NCBI GenBank assembly: GCA_947462335.1
Contig: OX381705.1
Coordinates: 47,808,898-47,872,897, forward strand
Reading direction: 5' to 3'
Length of the DNA: 64,000 nt
From: Harmothoe impar
Lineage: Eukaryota > Annelida > Polychaeta > Phyllodocida > Polynoidae
Shown: positions 1 to 12,600 of the stretch, piece by piece
Numbering within the stretch: position 1 is the stretch's first letter
Layout of the letters: each line of letters opens with the position of its first letter
Translations under genes and position numbers: made by a program
The notes under the pieces: model-generated
The model's input: only the letters and a program-made list of their open reading frames with translations
What the model was told of the DNA's origin: nothing
Databases searched by the model: none

Positions 1-1684
1 AACCTGGGATAGCCACTACTGACTAACCTCTTAAACTTGTGGATTTTCAGTGTTAATTAATCATAGTGCACAGTTGATCATGATGCAGAAGCTGTCATCT
101 GAACGTTTTATTCTCAAAATGGAATGGAAATGATCTATGACATTTATTCTGTAAAGAAATGTCATGACGACACCTCTTGTAATCGTAATATCACCTATCA
201 CAGAAATAACAGCTATCAGCTGTGTTTTAGATATTTTGCTGTGATAGCTTCGAAGATTTTCTGATAGTGCTAGTTAATCTGTGGAGTTCTATCTGAAGCA
301 GATCCCCCAGCTTCAGAGGATTTATTGGGGTGGTCGTGCCTTGGGTCCATTTGCAAGACTTAAAGGCTGGCTTTAGTCGTCAGCCGTAGGCACTAACTCT
401 TGAGAAGGCCCCAAGAAGGCCACTAGAAGGTGTGGATGTCCAGACACATTGATAAATTATATGCTGTTCAGACCTATCAGGCGATAGTTTTATGTTGGTT
501 CGTGACATCAGCTTTCTGCCTCTTTCCTTAGCGTTTATAATATACAGTTAATCCCAATGCATATTGTGCCAGGAATATTGATATAAACGGAATCATGCAG
601 ATTTGTAACTTCATCATATCCATACACTATAATTACATGTAGCCTACCTGCGATTTACTTGGGACTCCTATATTACACACATTGCTGACATATAGAACTT
701 AATATATACATTCTATTTGACCGTTTAGGAGAGTATCAGAGAATGTTATCCTCACAGTAGACAGTATTTCCACCACAGCAGAGAGATTCAGGGCAGACGA
801 CATTGACATTGCTGCAGACATTTAGGGATACTAGATACATAATAGATACTTCTGACAGCAGATGACATTTTCATTGGAGCAGACGACATTTGGGGGACAA
901 TGTGACAGAGAATTCTGTACCACCCTAATAGCGGGGTGTCAAGCTCAGACATCGTATTTCTCCACATATGAATTCCTGTAGCTTCATTATATATTACAAT
1001 GACCCCCACGTCTCGACATTATTCAAGTACATGTAGGCCTATATTGCAATGAAAATGTCCCGTTTTACTCATATTCGAATTGTAATGATAACATGACTGT
1101 GAGCACGTGAAAAGCGATATCTGGGTGGTGCGTGGAGGGGGAGTGGTGATTATAAATCATGTCACGATCTTTGAAATGAGATAACTTGAGCTAAGATTTA
1201 AAAATCATATCAATTTAAAAATCATATCTATAAATAAAATACACATTACAAACTCTGATTCCAGGTTTGTTTGTTTTTTAACCCATCGTAAGCCAGACAT
1301 GAATATCATAGCTGTCTGTGTCGTCGTTATTCGTTTCTGCTGGAGATAAAGAAGTATTATTCACTCGGCCCCTTTCCCCTTAGTTTGTTGTCACTTTCTT
1401 GGATAGACTTGTTGGGTACCTCGACCGGACGGGGGGCACATGCGTCCAATAAATGATGAACGGAATGTTCCTCACATGCTGCCTAGATTATAATACCAGA
1501 TCTATGGTGTTATGACCATGTTTTGTCATGTCATTTAATTCTCGATGCAATTATTGCTCTGCACTACTCCATCGGAAGCTTACCATTCGATTCAGCCGTC
1601 TTGTGGGTGTAAAATGGTATATCTGTCTGAAAGCTTGATTGGTAGTCTACTGAATTGTAGACTGGGTAGAATCTCAGTGGTGCC
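1..1684. other. Unassigned non-coding sequence
   Basis: No recognisable gene. Weak short repeats of GCAGA(C/T)GACATT lie near 795-890. Only spurious short frames are present. Confidence 0.5.
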
Positions 1685-1790
1685 AAGCCAAATATCCAGG
1701 GAGGACATGGGTCCACTGGTGCCAAGCAGACCAATTGATTAAAGGACTCACAAGAAGCATGTTTTTGAGATGGTCTCAGAACACCGAGAT
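1685..1790 (+). repeat. Dispersed repeat, copy 1
   Basis: It contains GAGGACATGGGTCCACTGG, GTGCCAAGCAGACCA and a following CATG-TTT-TGGTCT segment, all shared with 4535-4625 at high identity. Family unknown. Confidence 0.6.
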
Positions 1791-2484
1791 ATGGAAGCCA
1801 TGGACCAGAAAGATTCGTCGTGAATACACATATTGAACCATATTATAAATATATAGGGGAAATAAATGGCAGATAGATGGGGAGAAGAACACAATAGTAT
1901 ACCCTCCAGGAACATGGCGAGGCCGGCAAGAGCCTGGACATTGGGTTCTGTGTGAGTCTTATAGCTGTGGTGTTGATGAAATCCTTATCTCATGTCTCAA
2001 AGTGTCATGGATATAATGACACCTATGGGAATGAGGCGGACCTCCTCTTTTATGCCATGGTGAATACGGCCTTTCAATGTTAAAGCAACGGGATCGAGGG
2101 TCGTATGCGAGTTAAATAACTCTTGGGCATATTTCATGCTCTGCCCGTATTGCACGCTCCCGGGGGTCATGTGACCTTGCGTAACTCAAAATTGCAATTC
2201 CGCGAGGTAAATAAAGTGCTGCACGTATCTAAAGTCAGTATTTGACAAGTATTTAGAGTAAATACCCTCAAATAGACAGGTGTCTGTCCTGTACTGCACT
2301 AGGCCTGCGGTCAGCGTGCAGTACGGGACAGGCGCCTCTCGCGTAGTAACCACTAACTCGGTCACTTTAGCGTGCAGCTCTGTCTTTGTAGATGTTAATT
2401 AATGGAAATGCTACTGTTCAACACAAATTTAAAATCCGTTTTAGGCAGCCAAATGATAATAAATCCACAAACGTACTCGTCCAC

Positions 2485-2610
2485 AATACAACTTTTGTTT
2501 ATCAGACTCCTTTATGAAGGGTGTAGTAATGTTGTCAGCCTCGCCCTGCGGGCTTTGCTGATAATATCACTACACCCTTCATAAAGGAGTCTGATAAAAA
2601 TAGTTGTATT
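2485..2610. repeat. Long near-perfect inverted repeat (hairpin)
   Basis: Arms of about 60 bp (2485-2545 and 2551-2610) read as reverse complements around a GCCCTGCGGGC centre. Similarity may extend weakly outwards. No gene lies within. Probably a MITE of the palindromic type. Confidence 0.8.
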
Positions 2611-2904
2611 TGGGACTCGTATGGTAGTGTGTATTTCTCAAGGACAAAGGAAGAGCACTATCTCAACGAAAGCTGTGACAGGTAGTATTCATGTAGGGAA
2701 TGCTATGCGGAAACACCTTTGGAATCGTGCACTCTTGAGAAACAGCCCCAAGGAGAAGGACAACTTACTTCTTGGCAAGGATCTAAAGCTTTCGAAATGT
2801 CATTATTGAGATGTGTCACTGAAGCTCTTGATCTCTGTGAGAAGAGGCATTTAGTTCTAGAAGAACTACATGATATCCTTATGAAATGGGCATCTAATCT
2901 AACA

Positions 2905-3025
2905 TAAAAACGTTATCTTACGTCAGAATGACGTTTCAAAACTGTATTTAACGTTATGCCATAGTATGGAACCTTAGTGAAACGTTATATAACGTTATAA
3001 AGTGTTGTAAGCGTTTTTTGTCTAC
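2905..3025. mobile_element. AACGTT-rich inverted-repeat element, copy 1
   Basis: Repeated AACGTTAT and ACGTTATATAACGTT words in both orientations end in CTACTGGGATG. The sequence at 34960-35082 has the same words and the similar end TTACTGGGTG, so they look like two copies of a small family. Confidence 0.5.
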
Positions 3026-5337
3026 TGGGATGTCAGTGTAAGGTACAGGCATGATATTTCAATTTGCCAAATGGATCTATATCACAAAGCCACAGTGCAC
3101 GCGTGGTTGTGGTTGATATGTGTATCTTGTTGATACCATTCTCTCTTGACGTCATGTTCTAGGCATCTTTTATATTACTAGCCATTATCTAATATCTTTA
3201 AATGAGAACTGACTAATATCCTTAGTGACATCAGTCTCGGGTGTTCTGACGCAGGTTCTCCCAGTATGAGATACCAGAAATAATTACTAAGCACATTATG
3301 GTATAATGTAATCAAGGGTAAGCTGTTCATTTATCACATCAACTGTGCTATCATTTAATCACAAACTAAAATAATAACGTGTATGAATATCAATAGGGAA
3401 CATGATATGTAACTATGTCATTCTTCTAAAATTATTATTTTAATTTGCAATCAGGTAATTTTATAATTCCGATTCGATTATCTGTGTGTATTTTCGAGTA
3501 TTAATGGACGCTTAATTGAGTTTTATCAGCAATGTGGTTTCCACAATACAATCTTAGTGTTTAACGCCCATTTATTTCTATACAAATTAGATTAATTAAA
3601 TTTGAATTCAGAAGTCATCATCCACCGTCGAACTTTTATCATAAATGTATTATTGTAAATATTGCTACTGTATTTATGCATCTTCGGGCTACACACCTTC
3701 TTATCAAGTGTCTACTGCATCTAAGGGTCAGCCTTAAATAGATTAGAGGCCCGTGCTTATCTTCTCTTATGTTGTTTTAACTAAGGGATACATAACAAAC
3801 AGGCTGGGTATAGTGTAATCCTTTTAAAGTATCATTCATTTAGATTATGATAATTTGCATAAATGTTTTCCTAGGAATAGATGTGAACACTGTAGTGGAT
3901 CAAATAAGCAGAAAATATACCCTATTATAGAACTATAATACAATGTATACATGTTACCATTGTATTGGCTGTCACCTATCCAGCTGTTCACATTCATCGC
4001 TGAATTGGCAGTTATGTAAATACATGTAAATAGCTAAACATGACTAGGCAAAGATGATGACAACGATTTGATACTTTAAGTCTCAAAAGAGATACATGAG
4101 GCGGCAATAGGGGATAAAAGGAAGAGACGGAAGAAGGCTGTCTCATTATGGCGGACCCTAAAGACCTACTAGGACTTCCATGGAGGCATACAGTCGCCGA
4201 AAATAACGTCAATCTCCATTTACTACTCACCATCCCACAACTAAGTATTAGTGCCGACAACCACCTTCAAACTGGTCTTTAACCACAGCTATGGCTATAC
4301 TTATGTGTTTCACAAGGGAGTGTACTGTCTAGACTTAAAGTGGCATTCCCACCGAGCGTGGCCCATTTTCTGGTACTGTTCTAGTCTACTATGTGGTTAA
4401 GTGTGAGTGGTGATATTTGCCCTTTTAATACCTTCATTCAACTATTCCTCATTTGCATTAGGTGTGTGTGTGGGGGGGGGGGGATGCTAGCCAATGAGGA
4501 AATGTAGAATCCTCTGTAACATCACGTTCTATTTTAGAGAGAGGACATGGGTTCACTGGTGCCAAGCAGACCAGTTGATTAAAAGACCACCCAGAAACAT
4601 GTTTCTGTCATGGTCTAAAGAATTAGTATAGATGGGAGCCATAGACTCATAGTCGAGAATGACCGTTCGTGTACGTACTAGAACTAGCTATAAATGAGTT
4701 ACTTCTTTAAAGAAGATTTTGCAATGCTTATCTGACAAGTATAGTTCAGGTACTTCATTCGAATCCATCCACATTGTCTGGTTGACAGTTTTAACGTGTC
4801 ATGTCTGATGTAACACCAGCAGGTCATAATAAAATTCAATGCCTGGTGTTCAAGACCTACCACTTGAGCTGAGGCGTGTACGATGGACAGGGGAGGGGCA
4901 TATCTAGAGGAGGGGAGCTACTGATTTCGAATTCAGTGCATGCCCCCGAAAAAGCTCGAAGCTTGAGGGAATCAATCCACCACCTTGGCTTAGCAAGATG
5001 AGTATTATCAGGGCAGGAGTTGCCATGAGGTTTAATTAGCAAAAGCGTGTCAACCTACAACGTCACAATTGCTGTGACTGCATGCCACATCACATCCAAT
5101 ATGCAACATGAATCGATTGCTTAACTTCTTATTGACGTCATAGTATTAATCATACTCTGATACTTTAGTAGCCAATATAGTAGGCATCCTTAGTATCCAA
5201 TATTTGATACCTATCTAACGTGTCCTGCTTGAAAATGCAAGAGCGGCATGCTATACAAAGATACAGTTGTGTAATGATTAGATCACGAACTGGAGGTGTA
5301 GTTTAGATATACCTATCATAAATGAGATATTTAAGAG
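3026..5337. other. Unassigned AT-rich sequence
   Basis: Apart from the dispersed repeat at 4535-4625 and a G-run near 4470-4482, I see no gene or repeat. Confidence 0.5.
4535..4625 (+). repeat. Dispersed repeat, copy 2
   Basis: Direct counterpart of the repeat at 1685-1790, in the same orientation. Confidence 0.6.
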
Positions 5338-5923
5338 AAAAGACCCCTCCGGAGGGAGGTTGTTAATTAAGATTAAAAGTATCTTTAAAATGATCTACCA
5401 TGAGCTAAATATGATTCCTGGTAGTTTTATGGGAATTGCTTTACAAACATTAGTTCATATCACTAAGTGAAAATGGTAAATAAGCTCTAAATGCATCGTA
5501 TCCCATTAAAGATAGTGATAATTATGAAAAAAAAGCTTTCATTTATGCCACTCAAGAAAAACCTTGTTTCTCATCACCAAGCACCAAAAGAATGCGTTAA
5601 GGTGTTCTCTGTTTTTCTCTTTTTTTTTTACGCAGGGGCCAAACAAAACATATGGTGAAATATAGACTTTTCATAAACGAAATTCCATTTTAGTCCAAAA
5701 CTTGGGGAAATGTTATTGCTAGCCAACTGTATTTCTGACAGTAAAAGCTTCAATTTGATACCAAATATGCCAATATTTATCAATTTTTATCATGTTTTTA
5801 ACCTTTAAAAAACGCAAAAAAAAATAAGGTTTTCCTCAAAATCTGAATTCTATGACGCGTGGCGTGATGAGAAACGAGTTTTTTTGAGTGGCCTTAGAAA
5901 AGGGATCTTTTCCCTAGATGGGT
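5338..5923. mobile_element. MITE family A, copy 1 (interrupted by another MITE)
   Basis: It begins AAAAGACCCCTCCGG and ends near CTAGATGGGTC. The first ~190 bp align by eye with 57652-57850: TCCTGGTAGTTTT(A/G)TGGGAAT, then AAATGGTAAATAA(G/A)CTCTAAA, then ATTATGA. A second element interrupts it at 5547. Confidence 0.65.
5547..5892. mobile_element. Nested MITE with GCCACTCAAGAAAA ends
   Basis: Left end GCCACTCAAGAAAAACC then GTTTCTCATCAC; the right end is its complement, GTGATGAGAAAC then TTTTTTTGAGTGGC. About 346 bp, AT-rich, no ORF. It lies inside the family A element, so it inserted later. Confidence 0.7.
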
Positions 5924-6410
5924 CACAGTTATTGATTTATGTTTATACCAGCTCCTATTAGTGTTTGATCAGTGCTGATGATCAGGTTTGATGCTGATGT
6001 AATAAGCATAATGGAAGCATAATGTCATCATAATTCATTATCGTTATATTGAATCACTGGTACTACCTCCATTACAGGAAAGATACTCGTAGACAAAGAT
6101 AAGAAGGCAATCCTGATAGAAATGTCCATCTACCATTCCTTCTGAGGTGAGGTTGTTGCAAGAAACGCTACGTTTTCCTGTGGTGCAAGGAACTCCTTAC
6201 AAATCGTCATCCTGATATTTCTCCTGAAACCTAGATGAATATAACTAGAGATGCTAGGCAGCCAGAGCAACAGCTAATTTGATGATGGAAATGGAGAATT
6301 ATTTCTTTTAGATTGATATGAGCAACATCATCAGAGCGCCAACTAACAGTCTGTCTGTTCCGCAGATTAATACATCACACTATAAGAACATTAAAGCCAG
6401 CAGCTCTATA
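5924..6410. other. Unassigned sequence
   Basis: No gene or repeat recognised between the MITE and the foldback element. Confidence 0.5.
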
Positions 6411-6943
6411 TGGCTCAGTCTCATGAGTTTGTAACAGTTCAAACGTCTTTGACCGGTGGCGTCTTTGACCGGTGGCATCTTTGACCGGTGGCGTCTTTGA
6501 CCGGGTATGTGATTAAAATGAAGAAAAAAGTAGTATATAGTAAAGAAATTTAAGCTTCAACTTCTTCATGTAATAAACAGTCTATGGTTGTTTTACCCAA
6601 TTAAAAAAAATAATTTTAATGCACATATTAAGGGTTCCTTTTGGGCTTTTTTTCTTCAGCCGGTCAAAGACGTCACCGGTCAAAGACGACGCCGGTCAAA
6701 GACGTTTCCACTGTTACAAACTCATGAGACTGAGCCAGTAACATAAATATATAAAATATATCAATTTTAAATAATGCCTCGAAATGATGTGTTATAACAT
6801 ATTATACAATAAATTTACCCATTTCTTTACTATGCACTACTTTTTTCTTCATTTTAATCACATACCCGGTCAAAGACGCCACCGGTCAAAGACGCCACCG
6901 GTCAAAGACGTTTGAACTGCTACAAACTCATGAGACTGAGCCA
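6411..6943. mobile_element. Foldback element with GTCTTTGACCGG subterminal repeats
   Basis: Left end TGGCTCAGTCTCATGAG, then four tandem copies of GTCTTTGACCGGTGGC, then GTATGTGATTAAAATG. The right end is the inverted equivalent to 6943, giving inverted repeats of ~125 bp. TATA lies on both sides. No coding capacity. Confidence 0.85.
6655..6736. mobile_element. Extra internal right end of the same foldback family
   Basis: Three CCGGTCAAAGACG repeats, then ACAAACTCATGAGACTGAGCCA, repeat the right terminus inside the element. This marks a nested or rearranged copy. Confidence 0.7.
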
Positions 6944-8026
6944 TATAAGGACCCCATATTAGCTCTATTTTGTGGAGATACAACCCCTCAGCTACATCCC
7001 TATAGGCGTTGACAATCCATTATATGGTTATAAAAAACGTATATATGTCTTACTCTCAACAAATCCCATTATCTCAACCCTAGGCAGTGGTGTCCTATTG
7101 CTAGGCAGCATGTCATTGGGGACATTACCATGAAGACTGGGACGGCCACATAGACAACTAGGAGCTATATTATTATGTTCAGCAAGTGTAGCATCTGCTT
7201 TGCACCTGGACGATAGATAAGAAGATACACAACCGAGAAAGTCCGCACTATATTATCTATGTATAGCATCCTTACAACAGTTACACGAAATGGAATGCAT
7301 CGAACAGACCGTTGTCTTTTTGACAACGAAGACGGGTTTACGTTTTATAGAACTTTGATATGATATCGATGCTTTTTTGTGGCAGGAAGTTGCGATCGTT
7401 ATGTTCTGCGGCTCGCGTTTAAATACTCGATCAGCTGTGATTGCCAACATTGCTTTCTTGGATAAGATAGGGGCGTGATAATGTATTATCATAATTATAC
7501 ATGTCTTATATATGTCGGGGCCCATAGCAAATTGGGGTACTAGGAATAGTGGCTGGGGTGATGGCGGAGGGCTGTGAGGTCGTGAGTAGTAAATAGAGAG
7601 TGGCGTTAGTTCCGGGGACTGCCTACTGGGGAAGTCCTAGTAGGTCATGCTGTCAGTAGGGGTCGCCCGCACAGCCTGAGATAGGGACTAACCCCTCACC
7701 ACCGGACAGTGACTTCTCGCTGCGAGGACACTCAGACATCACTACTGTCTCGTTGTGTGAGGCTGTCTGCAAGTAGTATGTAAGGTTTTAAGGGTGATCA
7801 TTAATGTGATTTGAGCAAAACTACCGTGAGTACCATTATGTAGTAAGTCCCTCAGGGGCTGGAGGATAATATTAGTCTGCAGAATTGTATTGATATATAA
7901 TAACCCTATGAATGGGTTTATTCACTTTTTTATGCCGAAGTGGTGGCGTAGCCACCTGGTGGTGCCGCCAGGCACCACCAGAACGAGGTATATGATGTTT
8001 GCACTTTGCCAGAAGTCAGAACGGGC
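6944..8026. other. Unassigned sequence
   Basis: No gene recognised; the minus-strand frame at 7253-7525 has no family signature. Confidence 0.45.
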
Positions 8027-8057
8027 GCCGCCATCTTGGATTGTGCCGCCATCTTGG
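8027..8057 (+). promoter_or_regulatory. Tandem YY1-like motif pair
   Basis: GCCGCCATCTTGG occurs at 8027-8039 and again at 8045-8057, 18 bp apart. It fits the known YY1 consensus (complement of CAAGATGGCGGC). It lies just upstream of the satellite array. Function is inferred from the motif alone. Confidence 0.4.
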
Positions 8058-8119
8058 ATTAAGGTGTCACAACACAAATTTATGCTATGTGATAACAATA
8101 ATATAAATCAACCTTTGAT

Positions 8120-9440
8120 AGTTCCTGAGGTTGATTATAATCATACCTACCCCTCCTAATATGGACCCAAGGAATTCAATGGTTCTATCGGTTTGTTGCA
8201 TATACAGCTGGTTGCCTAGCGACAGCTATTCTAATTGTTTATCTGCCTAGCAACACACATTTCCATGGTCCTGAAGTTGATTATAATCATACCTACCCCC
8301 CCTAATATGGACGCAAGGAATTCAATGGTTCTATCTATTTGTTGCTAATACAGCTGGTTGCCTAGCAACAGCTATTCTAATTGTTTATCTGCCTAGCAAC
8401 ACACATTTCCATGGTCCTGAAGTTGATTATAATCATACCTACCCCCCCTAATATGGACGCAAGGAATTCAATGGTTCCATCTATTTGTTGCTAATACAGC
8501 TGGTTGCCTAGCAACAGCTATTCTAATTGTTTATCTGCTTAGCAACACACATTTCCATGGTCCTGAAGTTGATTATAATCATACCTACCCCCCTAATACG
8601 GACCCAAGGAATTCAATGGCTCTATCGGTTTGTTGCTAATACAGCTGGTTGCCTAGCAATGGCTATTCTAATTGTTTATCTGCCTAGCAACACACATTTC
8701 AATGATCCTAAGGTTGATTATAATCATACCTACCCCCTCTAATATGGACCCCAGGAATTCAATGGCTCTATCCGTTTGTTGCTAATACAGCTGGTTGCCT
8801 AGCAACGGCTATTCTAATTGTTTATCTGCCTAGCAACACACATTTCCATGTTCCTGAGGTTGATTATAATCATACCTACCCCCCCTAATATGGACGCAAG
8901 GAATTATATGGTTCTATCCATTTGTTGCTTTTACAACTGGTTGCCTAGCAACGGCTATTTTAATTGTTTATCTGCCTAGCAACACACATTTCAATGGTCC
9001 TGAGGTTGATTATAATCATACATACCCCCCCTAATATGGACCCAAGGAATTCAATGGTTCTATCCGTTTGTTGCTAATACAGCTGGTTGCCTAGCAACGG
9101 CTATTCTAATTGTTTATCTGCCTAGCAACACACATTTCCATGGTCCTGAGGGTGATTATAATCATACCTACCTACCCTCCCTAATATGGACCCAAGAAAT
9201 TCAATGATTCTATTGGTTTGTTGCTAATACAGCTGGTTGCCTAGCAATGGCTATTCTAATTGTTTATCTGCCTAGCAACACACATTTCCATGGTCCTGAA
9301 GTTGATTATAATCATACCTACCCCCCTAATATGGACCCAAGAAATTCAATGGTTCTATCTATTTGTTGCTAATACAGCTGGTTGCCTGCAACGGCTATTC
9401 TAATTGTTTATCTGCCTAGCAACACACATTTCCTTACCCC
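8120..9440. repeat. Nine-copy ~146-bp satellite array
   Basis: The anchor word TTGATTATAA or a close variant recurs at 8131, 8277, 8423, 8569, 8714, 8860, 9006, 9152 and 9302, a near-constant 146-bp period. Each unit carries a GTTGCCTAGCAAC dyad (five exact, four one-base or indel variants), a CAGCTG E-box and TGCCTAGCAACAC. Short ORFs within it are accidents of the repeat. Confidence 0.95.
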
Positions 9441-9593
9441 CTAACATGGGCCCAAGGAATTCATACGAAATGCCATATTTGAAGTAATATCATCCTTCCC
9501 CCTGATAACCCCTTCCCGGCCCTGCTTTTTTGGTGTCTCGAACGGGTTCCCTTCAAACATACCAACCATCTAGACATTATGTTTCTTCAAATG

Positions 9594-9666
9594 CAAGAAT
9601 TGTGGTTGTTGCCGCGTATAAAAATGCCTGAGGCATTTTTTTACGCGGCAACAACCGCAATTCTTG
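9594..9666. repeat. Near-perfect 35-bp-arm hairpin
   Basis: Arms 9594-9628 and 9632-9666 pair with two mismatches around a 3-nt centre. The core is GTTGTTGCCGCGT / ACGCGGCAACAAC. Confidence 0.9.
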
Positions 9667-12600
9667 TTTTTGTATATTTCATGTAGTCTCAGTGAATATT
9701 TTGAAGACAGTGGTCATGGAACATTCGCTGAGCTGAATAAGCTCCTTTTCATGTCCACTATAAAGAAGAATAAACCGGACTGGTAGGCCTATTGTCTTTT
9801 ACCATCCCATACTCAAAAGAAACATGAGCCAAGCTTGTCTGATAAACTGTGGTTGTTTTTGCTTATAATTTGAATATTATATTATAGTCTCTATTATCTC
9901 ACCTGTTTCCGTCCTGTCGATGTCACCGTTTAGGTACTAATAGGTGGCAGCTATTCAAATCGCTAATGACGAACTTGAGGCGTATTTCTTTGAATCTCCA
10001 TACATATATAATATATTTTACAGAAACCACATGTATGAATTGTTAATTACGATTGTGAGAATCTATAATGCATGTAGTAAGGCTATCGACTGAGATCTTC
10101 TGACGACTCTTGACCTGATTATTAATATCCGAAACTAAGTAATTACACCATGACCTGTACATACCTGTCAAACAATATGATTCTAAGAAATCAAGATAAA
10201 CAAGTATATGCCTTGTCACCAAGAACCGAGAAGTATTATTTGACGTGCCACACCTTCACCATTGACCGCCATGTGACCCACTCGATATATAGGAGAATGC
10301 TTGAGAATTGCCGGTTTAATATTCCACCACTGTTAATAATCAACAGGCATAAATAGCTCCAAAATAATATACATTTTACTCTATAATATTGTCCTCAAAC
10401 TTAGGTTGAATCAACGTTAATGGCTACTGTGCTGTGGATACATAATGCAAACTATTGAAACGGGTCATATTTCCCGTGGATTGATTAGCATAACAGTTAA
10501 CGGTATCAATGTCGTTTTGTGCGAAGTATGCAAAAAGTTTACTTATTTGGCCCTTCTCTTGATTAGCATGATACAGCCGAACTGTGTCACGTTGCTTCTG
10601 TCAAAACATATATCAAATTTGCTGATTTCCAGTAGATTTCAACTCAAGGGAAAAGTTTCTCCCGCCATATGTGGAGTTTGATGTTATAACACAGAACCAT
10701 GTTTCTTAGCATGTTTCTCTCCCACTCATTATGGATAATTCCCATGTATCCCCCTCCCTTCCTCTCCCTCCGACTCCTGCCTTCTTCGCCATATCAATCC
10801 TTGCTTTATCAGCGTCTATTCATTCACGGTATCTTGGGGCGACGGCCTGGGGTAAAGGCAGACATTACAACAGGAGCCACTTCTGTAAAGGTCGGCATCG
10901 TCGTTAGTCCGTACTCAAGGAGGAAGGTGGGGAGGAGGGCTCTTATCTGTATCTAGGTCCTATGAGTATGGGGTCACCTCTGCATGTATGATTTGGGAAG
11001 TGGGCTCGATAGCTTACTCTCTCAATGGTATAAGCAGGTATATAACACCGCGGATTTAGAGGTATTGTTATGTTGGTTTGGGATGTGCAAATTATAAGGA
11101 CATCGGCAGTGCAGCTGCTCGACTCCTTACGCTCGGATAAAGACCAAACAAAATGGCCTTTTCAATGGGTTTGAACTATAACAATGTGTTATAGTAACTG
11201 TAACAATGTGTTCAATGGAGCGCTTAATAAGTCCACAAGCAAGTCCACAGGCAGATTATTATATGAGGTATGCTTTAATGCAGAGCTCCTCATAGTATAT
11301 CATTTTATATCGGTTATTTCGTTGTAGGTGTTTACAACATTAACTTTGGCAATGTATGTTAATCACTCTAAGCTGTACCCTATTTCCCCGAACATCGATC
11401 CCCCACGTTATAATGAAGACTTTACCAATGGCCGCACCAGCTCATTCAATAATGACAACCTAATTTCCCCTCTGGCTGGATCCACTCATCTGTTATTCAC
11501 CCTTATCGTAGTAGGTCACTATAGCACCATCCTGTGTACCTCTCTCCTATACCACCCGGCCAACATCACCCAGGCCATAATGTTTTTATTTTTCAAAGAC
11601 GTTTCAGGTTACCTGGCCCTATTTAGGAGAATAAAACCGACCCTATAAACCTTTATCCAATATTTCACTTATCAAAACATGCTATCATGAGGTAATTTTG
11701 AGGTCTCTGCCAAAAAATAATGGAAAAAATAATCTGACCTGGCCAGCCTAGATTATTCAGGTCCTAATGTAAGCTGAGACGCACCTTTTCTGGCTGGCTC
11801 GTCATCCCCACCTTCACCCCCTACCTCCAGGCACCCAGCCCATTGCTAATAGAGCAAATGCGTGCTTTTCCCAATTCAAATTATTTTCCATCAGAGGCAC
11901 TCGTTCGCCAACGCCAGCAGCAAGTGACCGGAAGAAGTGCTGACAGGGCATATTGTCTGATGGCCAGTTATATCCTATCTGATGCAATATGCAATGCTAC
12001 CCCCATCCGTGCCAGTGTTTCATGGGTGGGAATCAGGCTCAGCTGACCATTGATCAAGCTTTGCCAATTGCTACACAATGATGTACCGTGTGTCGTGACA
12101 TTATTGAGACTCGACTATAGTTGGTGTTGGGAATTTTCAGTATTATAAATTGGGTGAGTTCTATACCATTGGTCTGATGGAATAGATTAGCCTGCATTGC
12201 CAATTATGCATATCATACATTATGAGTATTATTTCACCTAATAATCATGTGCTTTGCCTATCTTTCCACCATATGGTATGGACATGTAATTTGATGTATA
12301 TCCATTATATTATCTAAAATTGAAATATGATATTATGATAAGGTCTTCTATAAATATACGGTTCCCTAGATGCCACATGTTTCCAGATATAGAAAGATTA
12401 ATCAGGAGATTCATATATATTACCCACTTTAGTTTCCCCTACAATTAACAGCATAGTCCTCTCAGTAAGTATTAAGTACTGTCTGCAATCAGGTCCCGAG
12501 GGATGACGAGTTGATGTGAATGTGGGTCTAGGCCAGCTGGGTCAGAACAGCTATAAAGATAGACTAGAGTGGACTCTGTTGCTGCACCCTCCAATCAGAA

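Noticed and set aside
8120..9440. CRISPR array, suggested by regularly spaced repeats
   Set aside because: Whole 146-bp units are repeated with no unique spacers, and the DNA is eukaryotic.
11328..11648. 106-codon frame as a host exon
   Set aside because: No recognisable domain and no convincing splice sites in frame; chance length.
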